A stretch of 64,000 nt of DNA from Vicingus serpentipes (GTDB lineage Bacteria; Bacteroidota; Bacteroidia; Flavobacteriales_E; Vicingaceae): NCBI RefSeq assembly GCF_007993035.1, contig NZ_VOOS01000001.1, positions 124,001 through 188,000 of the forward strand, given 5' to 3'. Position numbers and translations under genes: made by a program. Below are positions 1-8,649 of the stretch, in pieces. The notes below the pieces were generated by a model, which saw nothing but the letters and a program-made list of their open reading frames with translations, had not been told where the DNA came from and made no database searches. The first letter of the stretch is position 1, and every line of letters begins with the position of its first letter.

Positions 1-17
1 AGAATTGAATTTCTATT

Positions 18-620
18 TTATTTTAATATTGAAGACCTCTCGTAATAAGTATCTCTAATGCTATTATAAGATTTACCTGTGGAAATATAGATTTCTAATT
101 CTTTTTTTAACTGTTCATCCATAAACTCCATTAAAGGTTGCTTAACTTTTGTTAAATTTTTTAAAGCATCTATAATATAACCGTCCCACTCATCACTATA
201 TTTCAATAAATCATCAGGATAAATTGTTTTTCTACAATTAGATTTTCCACAACCGCAATTCATTGGTTTTTCAATATTTAAAGTACCATAATCATCTGTA
301 ATTTGCTCCCCTGCTTCGATATCTCTAATGGCTATCTCAAAACCATACCCTGTACTAATCGAATTAAAATCACAGTAATGGTTCATATACTTCGCATAAT
401 CCCAACTCAAAATTCGATCTCCTTTATTATCTATATATGAATATTTATTTATGTGTTTTAAGTAATGTGGATTTTTTAATAAAGGATGATTTTCTGGATA
501 AATTAATTCCATTTCATCTAATATATAAGTAATACTTCCTTTTGGTATTAATGAAGTTGCAAAAACTCCTAACCCAATTTCTTTACTTACAAGTTTCACT
601 TCTGTATTTGGGTGTATCAT
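18..620 (-). CDS. SET-domain protein (putative lysine methyltransferase)
   Basis: The 200-residue protein has the layout of a compact SET-domain methyltransferase. It has an N-terminal GLGVFAT segment that binds S-adenosylmethionine, a YMNHYCDFN segment matching the NHxC knot motif, GEQITDDYG near residue 105-115, and a Cys-rich post-SET-like CGCGKSNC that probably binds zinc. Such enzymes methylate lysines on proteins; the target here is unknown. No signal peptide is visible, so it should be cytoplasmic. Its ATG overlaps the stop of the upstream mini-membrane protein as ATGA, so the two are translationally coupled and share the ECF-type promoter at 748-776. Family assignment is strong. Substrate and physiological role are not inferable from sequence. 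Confidence 0.85.
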   Translation of the reverse strand: MIHPNTEVKLVSKEIGLGVFATSLIPKGSITYILDEMELIYPENHPLLKNPHYLKHINKYSYIDNKGDRILSWDYAKYMNHYCDFNSISTGYGFEIAIRDIEAGEQITDDYGTLNIEKPMNCGCGKSNCRKTIYPDDLLKYSDEWDGYIIDALKNLTKVKQPLMEFMDEQLKKELEIYISTGKSYNSIRDTYYERSSILK

Positions 621-727
621 CTTTTAGTGAAAATTTTAAATAATAATAGTAAACAGATTAAGATAACGGATAGCAATAAAGCTATACCATATCTACTTTG
701 GAGCTTATTTTTAATTTGATTAATCAT
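617..727 (-). CDS. 36-residue single-pass membrane protein
   Basis: This short reading frame encodes about 12 polar residues, one hydrophobic helix (about residues 13-32) and a basic FTKR end. The frame is open for another 29 codons upstream, but that extension would run through the ECF-type promoter at 748-776, so the ATG at 727 is the better start. It sits about 14 bases after the expected transcription start. The stop overlaps the start of the SET-domain gene (ATGA), indicating coupled translation. No family is recognised. A role in anchoring or regulating the SET protein is only a guess from linkage. Confidence 0.6.
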   Translation of the reverse strand: MINQIKNKLQSRYGIALLLSVILICLLLLFKIFTKR

Positions 728-747
728 TTGTATATTTCTTTTTTCAA

Positions 748-776
748 TTAGACGAAAATGAATAAAAAAGTCACAC
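748..776 (-). promoter_or_regulatory. ECF-type promoter P1 (mini-membrane/SET operon)
   Basis: Read on the minus strand there is GTGAC (774-770) followed by a T-run, a 15-base spacer counted from the end of GTGAC, then CGTCTAA (754-748). The same elements with the same spacing recur at 1375-1348. GTGAC/CGTC resembles the -35 and -10 elements of group 4 (ECF) sigma factors, and an ECF sigma gene lies 700 bases away. Start of transcription would be near 741. Confidence 0.72.
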
Positions 777-794
777 CTATTTTGAATAAAAAAA

Positions 795-820
795 AGTGAT
801 TTAAATAATATCAAATCACT
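795..820 (-). terminator. Rho-independent terminator of PepSY-like gene
   Basis: An inverted repeat AGTGATTT/AAATCACT with a 10-base loop is followed on the minus strand by a run of T. It lies directly after the PepSY-like gene and before promoter P1, separating the two units. Confidence 0.7.
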
Positions 821-846
821 CTTTCTTATCTAATTTTTACCCAGAA

Positions 847-1308
847 CTAATTTTCCTCTTCTAATGATTCTTCATTGTCAAGAAAAACCTGTTTATCAGA
901 TTTTAAAATTGCTCCTTTTTCATCCATCAATAAAGTATATGCTTCATCATCAGAACTTAAAACAATTTCATAATGAATCACATGTTCATTATTCTCTATC
1001 TTAGATTGATTTGACAAATAAGTGTCTTTATACTTTGACAATGCCGCTTTTGAAACAATTGTTGGTATTTCTGATTCTTCTATACTCGTTTTAGTTTCTA
1101 ACCACTTACCTGTTGCATCAAAAATTCCTGTTACTGACATATCATTTTCATAAAATTCAGCCACATAATTTACTCCTTCTTTATTCCATTCTACTTCAGT
1201 AGCCTTAGGAAACTTTAATTTACATGATTCTTTTACTTTTGCTGGAGCATCTTGAGCTACTGCCATTGATTGAACAAATACTAAGGCTAAAATTGTTAAA
1301 GTTTTCAT
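847..1308 (-). CDS. Periplasmic PepSY-like (DUF2874-type) protein
   Basis: The 153-residue protein starts with a signal peptide (hydrophobic segment ending AVAQ, cleavage about residue 19). The remainder matches the small PepSY-like fold common in Bacteroidota. It has a FPKATEVEWNKEG segment, then YVAEFY and GIFDATGKWLET, which form the first strand-rich repeat. A second degenerate copy (VIHYEIVLSSDDEAYTLLMDEKG) follows, and the tail is acidic. These proteins are periplasmic and of unclear function; some resemble peptidase-inhibitor domains. The gene has its own ECF-type promoter (1348-1375) and lies immediately downstream of the ECF sigma gene, so it is a probable member of that regulon. Confidence 0.8.
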   Translation of the reverse strand: MKTLTILALVFVQSMAVAQDAPAKVKESCKLKFPKATEVEWNKEGVNYVAEFYENDMSVTGIFDATGKWLETKTSIEESEIPTIVSKAALSKYKDTYLSNQSKIENNEHVIHYEIVLSSDDEAYTLLMDEKGAILKSDKQVFLDNEESLEEEN

Positions 1309-1347
1309 TTTCTTAAGTTTAGTTTAAGCAATTTAATTATTGCTGTA

Positions 1348-1375
1348 TTTAGACGAAAGAAATTAAAAAAGTCAC
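1348..1375 (-). promoter_or_regulatory. ECF-type promoter P2 (PepSY-like gene)
   Basis: On the minus strand GTGAC (1375-1371) plus a T-run is followed after 15 bases by CGTCTAAA (1355-1348). It matches P1 at 748-776 in both elements and in spacing. The predicted start is near 1341, leaving a leader of about 33 bases before the PepSY-like ATG at 1308. Confidence 0.72.
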
Positions 1376-1435
1376 TCAAAATCAAATGTTTGATTAACAA
1401 TAATTTAACTTGCCAAAGAAGATGTATTATTTAGT

Positions 1436-1993
1436 TTATTTAGAATATAAATCGTTATAAAGTTTTAACACTTTAATTTTTGCTCTTTTTATTCTCATTT
1501 TAGTAGTACTTTCTGTAAGGTTTAATATCGACTGAATTTGTTTTAATTTAAATCCTTCTTGATATTTCATTAAAAGAATCGCCTTATCAATCGCTGGCAA
1601 TAAATTTAAAACTTCATCTAACCTACTTACTTTTAAATCTTCTAATTCAATTAATTCAATATCTTCATCAACTTCCTCTATGTCATATAGCTGATGTGAG
1701 ATTTTTTTTAAACTTCGTAGATAATTAATACACTCATGATATACAATTGAAAACAACCATGTTGAAAAAGTTGATTGTTTTTTAAACTCTTTTAGCTTAT
1801 CAAAAACTTTACATAAAATATCTTGTGTCAACTCCTCAGAAACATCTATACTCTTAGTAATTGCTAAGCATTTTTTGTAAACAATTAATTGATATTTTTT
1901 ATATAAAAAACTAAAAAACTCACTTCTACCTTCTAGAACAATTAAATCTACTAATTGCTCATCTGTGTAGGTATTTTTAGTTTCGCTTTTCAT
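1436..1993 (-). CDS. ECF-family RNA polymerase sigma factor
   Basis: About 185 residues with sigma-70 region 2 (ELTQDILCKVFDKL and TFSTWLFSIVYHECINYLR, about residues 55-95) and region 4 (LPAIDKAILLMKYQEGFKLKQI then a helix-turn-helix with TESTTKMRIKRAK, about residues 130-180). It lacks regions 1.1 and 3, as expected for group 4 factors. A TTG lies one codon upstream; I prefer the ATG at 1993. No adjacent gene looks like a classical zinc anti-sigma factor. The two matching promoters downstream on the same strand suggest it drives the PepSY-like gene and the mini-membrane/SET operon. I saw no matching promoter upstream of its own start, so autoregulation is not supported. Confidence 0.9.
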   Translation of the reverse strand: MKSETKNTYTDEQLVDLIVLEGRSEFFSFLYKKYQLIVYKKCLAITKSIDVSEELTQDILCKVFDKLKEFKKQSTFSTWLFSIVYHECINYLRSLKKISHQLYDIEEVDEDIELIELEDLKVSRLDEVLNLLPAIDKAILLMKYQEGFKLKQIQSILNLTESTTKMRIKRAKIKVLKLYNDLYSK

Positions 1994-2094
1994 CAAACAA
2001 TTTTAATGTTTTATATGTTACCATTTCAGTTTCATAAATAAATTAATTACACAAAAACATATAAACAAAAACACACTAGATTTTAGTTTAGTAT

Positions 2095-2102
2095 TACTTT
2101 TG
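2095..2102 (+). promoter_or_regulatory. Bacteroidota -7 promoter element (TACTTTTG)
   Basis: TACTTTTG fits the TAnnTTTG element of Bacteroidota housekeeping promoters. It ends four bases before the ATG at 2107, so the expected start of transcription coincides with the start codon and the mRNA would be leaderless. Confidence 0.6.
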
Positions 2103-2106
2103 CAAA

Positions 2107-3291
2107 ATGCAACAAAATCAATCATTTAAAATAATTGCTAAGACCAGCTTTGGTTTAGAAGATGTTTTAGTAGAAGAATTATCAAGTATAGGAATTAAAG
2201 ACATTGAGAAAGGAAACCGTGTTGTAACTTTTGAAGGTGATAAAGCTATTCTCTACAAAGCAAATATTTGGCTAAGAACAGCAAACAGACTTTTAGTTCC
2301 TATTCGTCAATTTAATATTAAAAATGATGATGATTTGTATCAAAAAGTTAAAAATATAGCTTGGGAAGATATTTTCGATATCAATCAAACTTTCGCTATT
2401 GATTCAACCGTTTTCTCTCCCCTTTTTAATCATACTAAATATGCAGCTTTTAAAACTAAAGATGCTATTGCAGATAGATTTAGAGACAAATTTGATAAAC
2501 GTCCTGATGTTGATACTGATTTTCCTCATATAAGAATTAATCTACATATAGATGCAGAGAACAATTGTACAATAAGTCTTGATAGCTCTGGTGACCCATT
2601 ATTTAAAAGAGGATATAGAGATAGCCGAAGTATTGCTCCTATAAAAGAAGATTTAGCCGCAGGCCTAATTTTATTAAGCGATTGGGATAAAAAATCAAAC
2701 TTCTTAGACTTATTTTGTGGTTCTGGCACCTTATTAATTGAGGCTGCAATGATTGCTTACAACATTGCTCCTAATCTTATACGTAAGGAATTTGGTTTTT
2801 TTAATTGGAAAAACTTCGATAAAGCACTTTTTGATGAAATAAAGGAAGATGCACTTGATGAGCAAATAGATTTTGATAAAAAAATAATTGGAATAGATAA
2901 CGATGGCCGTGTATTAGGGATGTGTAGAGCCAATTTACAAGCAGCCGATTTATTAGAAAGAGTTGAATTACATAAAAAGGATTTTCAAGATTTTGAAGCT
3001 CCTCAATATAAAGGAGTAATAATATCTAACCCTCCTTATGGCGAACGAATTGGAGAAAACGTAGATGAATTATATAAAGCATTTGGTGATAACTTAAAAT
3101 CTCAATATGATGGGTGGAACGCTTGGTTTATCAGTTCAAATATGGAAGCATTAAAAAAAGTTGGTCTTCGTCCTTCTAGAAAAATCAAATTATTTAACGG
3201 AAGCTTAGAGTGTAGACTAATGAAATATGAAATGTATAGAGGAACAAAAAAGCTACATAAAATAAATCCAGAAGATACTACTTCATCATAA
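2107..3291 (+). CDS. THUMP-domain class I RNA methyltransferase (RlmL-N/YpsC-like)
   Basis: The 394-residue protein has an N-terminal THUMP RNA-binding region (about residues 45-155) and a Rossmann methyltransferase domain. The SAM motif DLFCGSG is at 201-207 and the catalytic NPPY motif at 308-311, typical of N2-guanine methyltransferases. Length matches the single-domain YpsC type, equivalent to the N-terminal half of E. coli RlmL, which makes m2G2445 in 23S rRNA. It therefore probably modifies 23S rRNA, although the exact guanine is inferred. It is transcribed alone, divergently from the ECF sigma gene. Confidence 0.85.
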   Translation: MQQNQSFKIIAKTSFGLEDVLVEELSSIGIKDIEKGNRVVTFEGDKAILYKANIWLRTANRLLVPIRQFNIKNDDDLYQKVKNIAWEDIFDINQTFAIDSTVFSPLFNHTKYAAFKTKDAIADRFRDKFDKRPDVDTDFPHIRINLHIDAENNCTISLDSSGDPLFKRGYRDSRSIAPIKEDLAAGLILLSDWDKKSNFLDLFCGSGTLLIEAAMIAYNIAPNLIRKEFGFFNWKNFDKALFDEIKEDALDEQIDFDKKIIGIDNDGRVLGMCRANLQAADLLERVELHKKDFQDFEAPQYKGVIISNPPYGERIGENVDELYKAFGDNLKSQYDGWNAWFISSNMEALKKVGLRPSRKIKLFNGSLECRLMKYEMYRGTKKLHKINPEDTTSS

Positions 3292-3394
3292 ATTATTGTT
3301 CAAAACCTGTTAGTTTCTCATTGAAATTTAAATCCTATAACTTTAAGATATAACTTAATTTTAGGGTTCGAATAATTTCAACCAAAAGACTATA

Positions 3395-6300
3395 ATGTTT
3401 TTAATTTTTGATACCGAAACAACTGGACTCCCTAAAAATTATAATGCTCCAGTTTCTGATTCTGGCAACTGGCCAAGAATGGTTCAGGTTGCTTGGCAAT
3501 TACATGATGTATCAGGAAAATTAATAACAAATAAAAACTTTATTGTTAAGCCTGAAGGGTATGATATTCCCATTGGAGTATCAAGTATTCACGGTATAAC
3601 TACCGAAAGAGCTTTAAGAGATGGATACGATTTAAAGTTTGTACTAGAAGAATTTCTTGCCGATTTAAAAAACACAACATATAATGTTGGGCATAATATT
3701 GAATTTGACATAAATATTGTTGGAGCTGAATTTTTTAGACTAGGAATTGAAAATGATTTAGCTGACAAAAAAGAAATCGACACGATGAAAAGTGCTGTCG
3801 ATTTTTGTCAAATACCAGGAGGAAGAGGTGGAGGGTTTAAATATCCTAGTTTAACTGATTTACATACTAAACTTTTTGGAGTAGCTTTTGCCGATGCTCA
3901 TGATGCTGCTTTTGATGTTGATGCAACTGGACGTTGTTTTTTTGGATTAATAAAAAACAGGGTTATCCAACCTGTCGAAATTAATGATTTTGACACTGTA
4001 GTTTATGATGCTCCTGTTTTAGAAGAAGCAAATTTTGAGGACTTTAAAAAAGAACAAGAATCAGTTTTAGATAATCTTTCGACAAAGGTATCTGCCGAAC
4101 TTAAAGATGTTCCTTTTACCCATTTACATAATCATTCTGAATTTTCCATTCTACAATCAACTACAAAAGTTGCAGGTTTAGTAAATAAAGCTAAAGACTT
4201 AGGAATGGAAGCCATTGCTCTTACAGATCATGGTAATATGATGGCAACTTTTCATTTTGTTAGAGATGCTATAGCTGCAAACATAAAACCAATTGTAGGA
4301 TGTGAGTTTAACCTTTGCCATGACAGAAAAGATAAATCTTATAAAGATGATGGTTTTCAAACCGTTTTATTAGCTAAAAACAAAAACGGCTACCATAATT
4401 TGGCAAAACTTGCTTCTTATGCTAATATCGAAGGTTTTTATTATGTTCCCCGAATAGATAGAGATGTATTATTAGCATATAAAGGAGATTTAATTGCACT
4501 AACAGGTGGGCTTTGGGGTGAAATACCTAATAAAATTTTATTTGAAGGTAAAAAACAAGCTGAAGAAGCTTTTGTATGGTGGAAAGATAATTTTGGAGAA
4601 GATTTTTATGTCGAAATAAATAGACATGGTGTTCCTGAGCAAGATTCGGTAAACGAAGTATTAATTGAGTTTGCTAGAAAGTATGATGTTAAAATTGTTG
4701 CAGCAAATAATACTTATTACATTAATAAAACTGATGCTGTTTCCCAAGATATTCTTTTATGTATAAAAGATGGAAAACCATTAAGTCAACCTAAAAAATA
4801 CATTGGAGCAAAAGGCAGAGAATTTAGATATGGCTTCCCAAATGATGAGTTTTATGTAAAGTCGAGCGACGAAATGAAACAATTGTTTGCTGATTTACCA
4901 GAAGCGATAATAAATACTCAAGAAATTGTAGATAAAATTGAAACTTACGTTTTAGCAAGAGACGTGTTACTTCCAAAATTTGATATCCCAGATGAGTTTA
5001 AAGATCCAAGAGATGAGGAAGACAGCAGCTTAAAAATTGGAGAAAACAATTATTTAAGACACATAACATACGAAGGCGCTAAAAAAAGGTATGGTGAACT
5101 TACTGAGGAGATAATTGAACGATTAGATTTCGAATTAGGAGTAATAAAAAACACTGGTTATCCAGGATACTTCCTTATTGTTGAAGATTTTATTCGAGAA
5201 GCACGTAAAATGAGTGTTTCTGTGGGACCTGGCCGTGGGTCTGCTGCTGGTTCTGTTGTTGCATATTGTACATGGATTACTAATATTGATCCAATAAAAT
5301 ACGATCTACTTTTTGAGCGTTTTTTAAATCCAGATCGTGTATCGATGCCTGATATTGATATTGATTTTGATGATGAAGGTCGTAGTAAAGTTATGGATTA
5401 TGTTATCCAAAAATATGGATCAAACCAAGTTGCACAAATAATTACCTATGGTACTATGGCTGCAAAGTCATCTATAAGAGATACAGCTAGAGTTCTTGAA
5501 TTACCATTATCAGAAGCAGACCGAATAGCTAAACTGATTCCTGATATAAAACTTAAAAAATTATTTGGATTAGATGATGAAGCTTTAGCTGAAAAGCTTG
5601 GAAGACATGAAGATATAGACAGAGCAAACCAACTAAAAGAAATTGCCCAAGGAAATAATTTAGAAGCAAGGACTGTAAATCAGGCTAGAAATGTAGAGGG
5701 TTCAGTTCGTAACACAGGTATTCATGCTTGCGGCGTAATAATTACCCCAGATGATATCACTAACTATGTTCCTGTAGCATTAGCAAAAGATTCAGAAATG
5801 ACCTGTACTCAGTTTGACAACTCTGTTGCTGAAGATGCAGGTTTATTAAAAATGGATTTTTTAGGATTAAAAACTCTAACTCTTATTAAAGATGCTTGTC
5901 AAATTGTTAAAGATAGACATGGAATTGAATTAGATCCTGAAACTTTTGACATAGAAGACGAAAAAACTTATGAGTTATTTCAACGTGGAGATACTGTCGG
6001 TATATTTCAATATGAATCTCCTGGGATGCAAAAACACATGCGTTCATTAAAACCAACTGTTTTTGCTGATTTAATTGCAATGAATGCTTTGTACCGTCCT
6101 GGTCCGATGGAATATATACCTTCTTTTATTAAGAGAAAACACGGAGAAGAAGAAGTTGTATATGATCTTCCTGATATGGAAGATTACCTAAAAGAAACTT
6201 ATGGTATTACAGTTTACCAAGAGCAAGTGATGCTTTTATCCCAAAAACTAGCTGATTTCACTAAAGGTGAAGCTGACGTATTGCGTAAAGCTATGGGTAA

Positions 6301-7672
6301 AAAGCAAATAGCTGTTCTGGATAAAATGAAACCTAAATTTATTGAACAAGCTGCAGAAAAAGGACATGATCCTAAAAAATTAGAAAAAATCTGGAAAGAC
6401 TGGGAAGCTTTTGCTGCCTATGCATTTAATAAATCTCACTCTACATGTTATGCTTGGATTGCATACCAAACTGCTTTTTTAAAAGCCCACTACCCTGCTG
6501 AATATATGGCATCTGTTTTAAGTAACAACATGAACGACATTAAGTCAGTTACTTTTTTCATGGATGAATGTAAACGTGCTGGAATAACAGTTTTAGGTCC
6601 TGACGTAAATGAATCTGTTCATAAATTTACAGTAAATAAAAAAGGTGAAATTAGATTTGGGCTAGGTGCAATGAAAGGTGTTGGAGGAAAAGCTGTAGAG
6701 TGTATTATTCAAGAACGCCAAGAAAATGGGCCTTTTACTTCAATTTTTGATTTAGTAAAACGAATCGATTTGCGGTCAGTTAACAAAAAAACAATAGAAA
6801 GTTTAGCTTTAGGTGGAGGTTTTGATTCTTTTGAAGGAACACATCGAGCACAATACTTTGCTGAGCAAGATAGTGGTGGAATTTTTCTTGAAAAGATAAT
6901 TAAATACGGAAATAAATATCAAGAGAATAAAAACTCTACTCAAGTATCTATGTTTGATATGCTTGAAGGAGAGGAAAGTGCCCAAATTGAAGAACCCCCA
7001 ATTCCTAACTGTCCAGAATGGGGAACTTTAGAAAAACTAAATAGAGAAAAAGAAGTCGTAGGAATATTTATCTCTGGTCACCCTTTGGATGATTTTGCTT
7101 TAGAAATAAAATCATTTGCAAAGGGTAATTTATCTCACTTACAAGATGTTCAGAAGTATAAAGGAGCTCAGCTATCTTTAGTTGGCATTTGTACCGCTGC
7201 TCAAGAGCGAATGACAAAAAAAAACACTCCTTTTGGAATATTACAAGTAGAAGATTATAGTAATTCTCATGAATTTTTCATTTTTGGTGAAGAATACATA
7301 AAGTTCAGACCATATTTTGTTGCTGGTCAATTTTTATTTATACAAGGAAGTATTCAACCTCGTAAATGGAGTAAAGACCCTAATGATGTTGAATTTAGAA
7401 TTAATAGTATTGAACTTTTATCAGAACTAAGAGAAAAAAAAGCTAAAGGAATTACATTGACCATTGACAGTAATGATGTGACAAATAAACTAATAACTGA
7501 AATAACTGAAATAATAGAAAGTCATTCTGGAAAATACACATTAGGATTTAATGTTACTGATGAAAACGAAGGAACAATTGGCCTTCAGGTTAGAACAAAA
7601 AAAGTTGAACTATCAAACGAGTTTATTAGTAATTTAGAAAAAATAAAAGAAGTGAATTATAAAATTGTGTAA
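3395..7672 (+). CDS. dnaE: DNA polymerase III alpha subunit with fused DnaQ-like exonuclease
   Basis: At 1425 residues this is longer than the usual DnaE of about 1160. Residues 1-185 form a DEDDh exonuclease: D6/E8 in DTETTG, D105 in the ExoII motif, H169 and D174 in ExoIII. A PHP domain follows from about 240 (H243-L-H245-N-H247, then ALTDHGN and GCEF). The C-family polymerase palm contains GPGRGSAAGS and catalytic D653/D655 in PDIDIDFDD. Near 1183 a QVSMF motif fits a beta-clamp-binding site, followed by an OB-fold. In the PHP domain the usual late Asp/His positions read NNTYY, so that metal site may be degraded, leaving proofreading to the fused domain. This is the replicative polymerase, apparently expressed alone. 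Confidence 0.95.
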   Translation: MFLIFDTETTGLPKNYNAPVSDSGNWPRMVQVAWQLHDVSGKLITNKNFIVKPEGYDIPIGVSSIHGITTERALRDGYDLKFVLEEFLADLKNTTYNVGHNIEFDINIVGAEFFRLGIENDLADKKEIDTMKSAVDFCQIPGGRGGGFKYPSLTDLHTKLFGVAFADAHDAAFDVDATGRCFFGLIKNRVIQPVEINDFDTVVYDAPVLEEANFEDFKKEQESVLDNLSTKVSAELKDVPFTHLHNHSEFSILQSTTKVAGLVNKAKDLGMEAIALTDHGNMMATFHFVRDAIAANIKPIVGCEFNLCHDRKDKSYKDDGFQTVLLAKNKNGYHNLAKLASYANIEGFYYVPRIDRDVLLAYKGDLIALTGGLWGEIPNKILFEGKKQAEEAFVWWKDNFGEDFYVEINRHGVPEQDSVNEVLIEFARKYDVKIVAANNTYYINKTDAVSQDILLCIKDGKPLSQPKKYIGAKGREFRYGFPNDEFYVKSSDEMKQLFADLPEAIINTQEIVDKIETYVLARDVLLPKFDIPDEFKDPRDEEDSSLKIGENNYLRHITYEGAKKRYGELTEEIIERLDFELGVIKNTGYPGYFLIVEDFIREARKMSVSVGPGRGSAAGSVVAYCTWITNIDPIKYDLLFERFLNPDRVSMPDIDIDFDDEGRSKVMDYVIQKYGSNQVAQIITYGTMAAKSSIRDTARVLELPLSEADRIAKLIPDIKLKKLFGLDDEALAEKLGRHEDIDRANQLKEIAQGNNLEARTVNQARNVEGSVRNTGIHACGVIITPDDITNYVPVALAKDSEMTCTQFDNSVAEDAGLLKMDFLGLKTLTLIKDACQIVKDRHGIELDPETFDIEDEKTYELFQRGDTVGIFQYESPGMQKHMRSLKPTVFADLIAMNALYRPGPMEYIPSFIKRKHGEEEVVYDLPDMEDYLKETYGITVYQEQVMLLSQKLADFTKGEADVLRKAMGKKQIAVLDKMKPKFIEQAAEKGHDPKKLEKIWKDWEAFAAYAFNKSHSTCYAWIAYQTAFLKAHYPAEYMASVLSNNMNDIKSVTFFMDECKRAGITVLGPDVNESVHKFTVNKKGEIRFGLGAMKGVGGKAVECIIQERQENGPFTSIFDLVKRIDLRSVNKKTIESLALGGGFDSFEGTHRAQYFAEQDSGGIFLEKIIKYGNKYQENKNSTQVSMFDMLEGEESAQIEEPPIPNCPEWGTLEKLNREKEVVGIFISGHPLDDFALEIKSFAKGNLSHLQDVQKYKGAQLSLVGICTAAQERMTKKNTPFGILQVEDYSNSHEFFIFGEEYIKFRPYFVAGQFLFIQGSIQPRKWSKDPNDVEFRINSIELLSELREKKAKGITLTIDSNDVTNKLITEITEIIESHSGKYTLGFNVTDENEGTIGLQVRTKKVELSNEFISNLEKIKEVNYKIV

Positions 7673-7752
7673 GGTATGACAGTTTGTCTCGTTTATTACA
7701 ATGGATTAATTTTTGAATAATAAAGATTATATAACAATTAAAATTAAAGAAA

Positions 7753-8070
7753 ATGGCTTTAGAATTAACAGACGCAAATTTCGAAGAAAATGTATTAAAC
7801 TCTGACAAACCAGTATTGGTTGACTTTTGGGCAACTTGGTGCGGACCATGTAGAATGGTTGGACCATTAGTAGAAGAAATCGCTAATGAATTTGAAGGTA
7901 AAGCAGTAGTTGGTAAAGTTGATGTTGACAACAACCCTGAAACAGCTCAAAAATATGGGATTAGAAATATTCCTACTATATTATTTATGAAAGGTGGAGA
8001 AATTGTTGACAAACAAGTTGGTGCTGTTTCAAAAGATGTATTAGCTTCTAAATTAGAAGCAATGATGTAA
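7753..8070 (+). CDS. trxA: Thioredoxin
   Basis: The 105-residue cytoplasmic protein has the canonical redox motif W29-C30-G31-P32-C33, the buried Asp in VDFWA, and the cis-proline segment RNIPTI. It lacks a signal peptide. It donates electrons to ribonucleotide reductase, peroxiredoxins and other disulfide-forming enzymes. It is monocistronic: a perfect palindromic terminator follows the stop. Confidence 0.97.
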   Translation: MALELTDANFEENVLNSDKPVLVDFWATWCGPCRMVGPLVEEIANEFEGKAVVGKVDVDNNPETAQKYGIRNIPTILFMKGGEIVDKQVGAVSKDVLASKLEAMM

Positions 8071-8086
8071 TCAAAGATTACTAAAA

Positions 8087-8120
8087 ATAAAAAGGGAGGT
8101 ATTAATACCTCCCTTTTTAT
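8087..8120. terminator. Bidirectional terminator (34-base perfect palindrome)
   Basis: A self-complementary 34-base sequence has a GGGAGGTAT/ATACCTCCC core flanked by A-run and T-run. It lies between the convergent trxA and the 126-residue gene, so it can stop transcription from either side. Confidence 0.9.
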
Positions 8121-8141
8121 TTACAAAATATTCTATTCTTT

Positions 8142-8522
8142 TTAATATGCTTTTAGCATATCTCTATATTCACATAAATCTTGTTGATTTGTAGGATTAG
8201 TTCTATCCAACATCAAAGACAATAAATAATCTAAACTCATTCTTTTATTTTCAAAATCTTCCATATCCATAACTTCAGCTTCAACTTCTTCATCTCCTTC
8301 TAAAATTGCTTCATCAGCTGGAATTGGAATGTTAAATGTCCCTGTATTTTCTATATGCTCATAAGTTAATCGAATTACTTTTGTTAACGTTGGATCTTCT
8401 TCTGTTAAAGCATAAGGTCTTAATTCTTTCAAATCCTTAACTAATTGTTCTTTAACAATTCCTGATTTAGCTATATCTTTTTGTAACTTAACAATAAGTT
8501 TATTTGCTTCTATGGTTTTCAT
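8142..8522 (-). CDS. Conserved-looking hypothetical protein, 126 residues
   Basis: I do not recognise a named family. The protein is soluble and mostly helical. A Lys-rich helical start (EANKLIVKLQKDI) is followed by a central acidic stretch (about residues 72-90, many Glu/Asp) and a C-terminal helix (YLLSLMLDRTNPTNQQDLCEYRD). There is no signal peptide or membrane helix. It is transcribed alone, convergent to trxA with a shared terminator. An A-rich site precedes the ATG and codon use matches its neighbours, so it is a real gene. Confidence 0.75.
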   Translation of the reverse strand: MKTIEANKLIVKLQKDIAKSGIVKEQLVKDLKELRPYALTEEDPTLTKVIRLTYEHIENTGTFNIPIPADEAILEGDEEVEAEVMDMEDFENKRMSLDYLLSLMLDRTNPTNQQDLCEYRDMLKAY

Positions 8523-8649
8523 TTTTGATTATTTTTAAGAAAACATAAAATTACAATAAAAGGCGTTAATTATAGCGTATTTTACATAATCTTTTATTAA
8601 TCTAAATTAAACATCTTAACTTTACTCTTCATTGTTGTATATTTATTTC

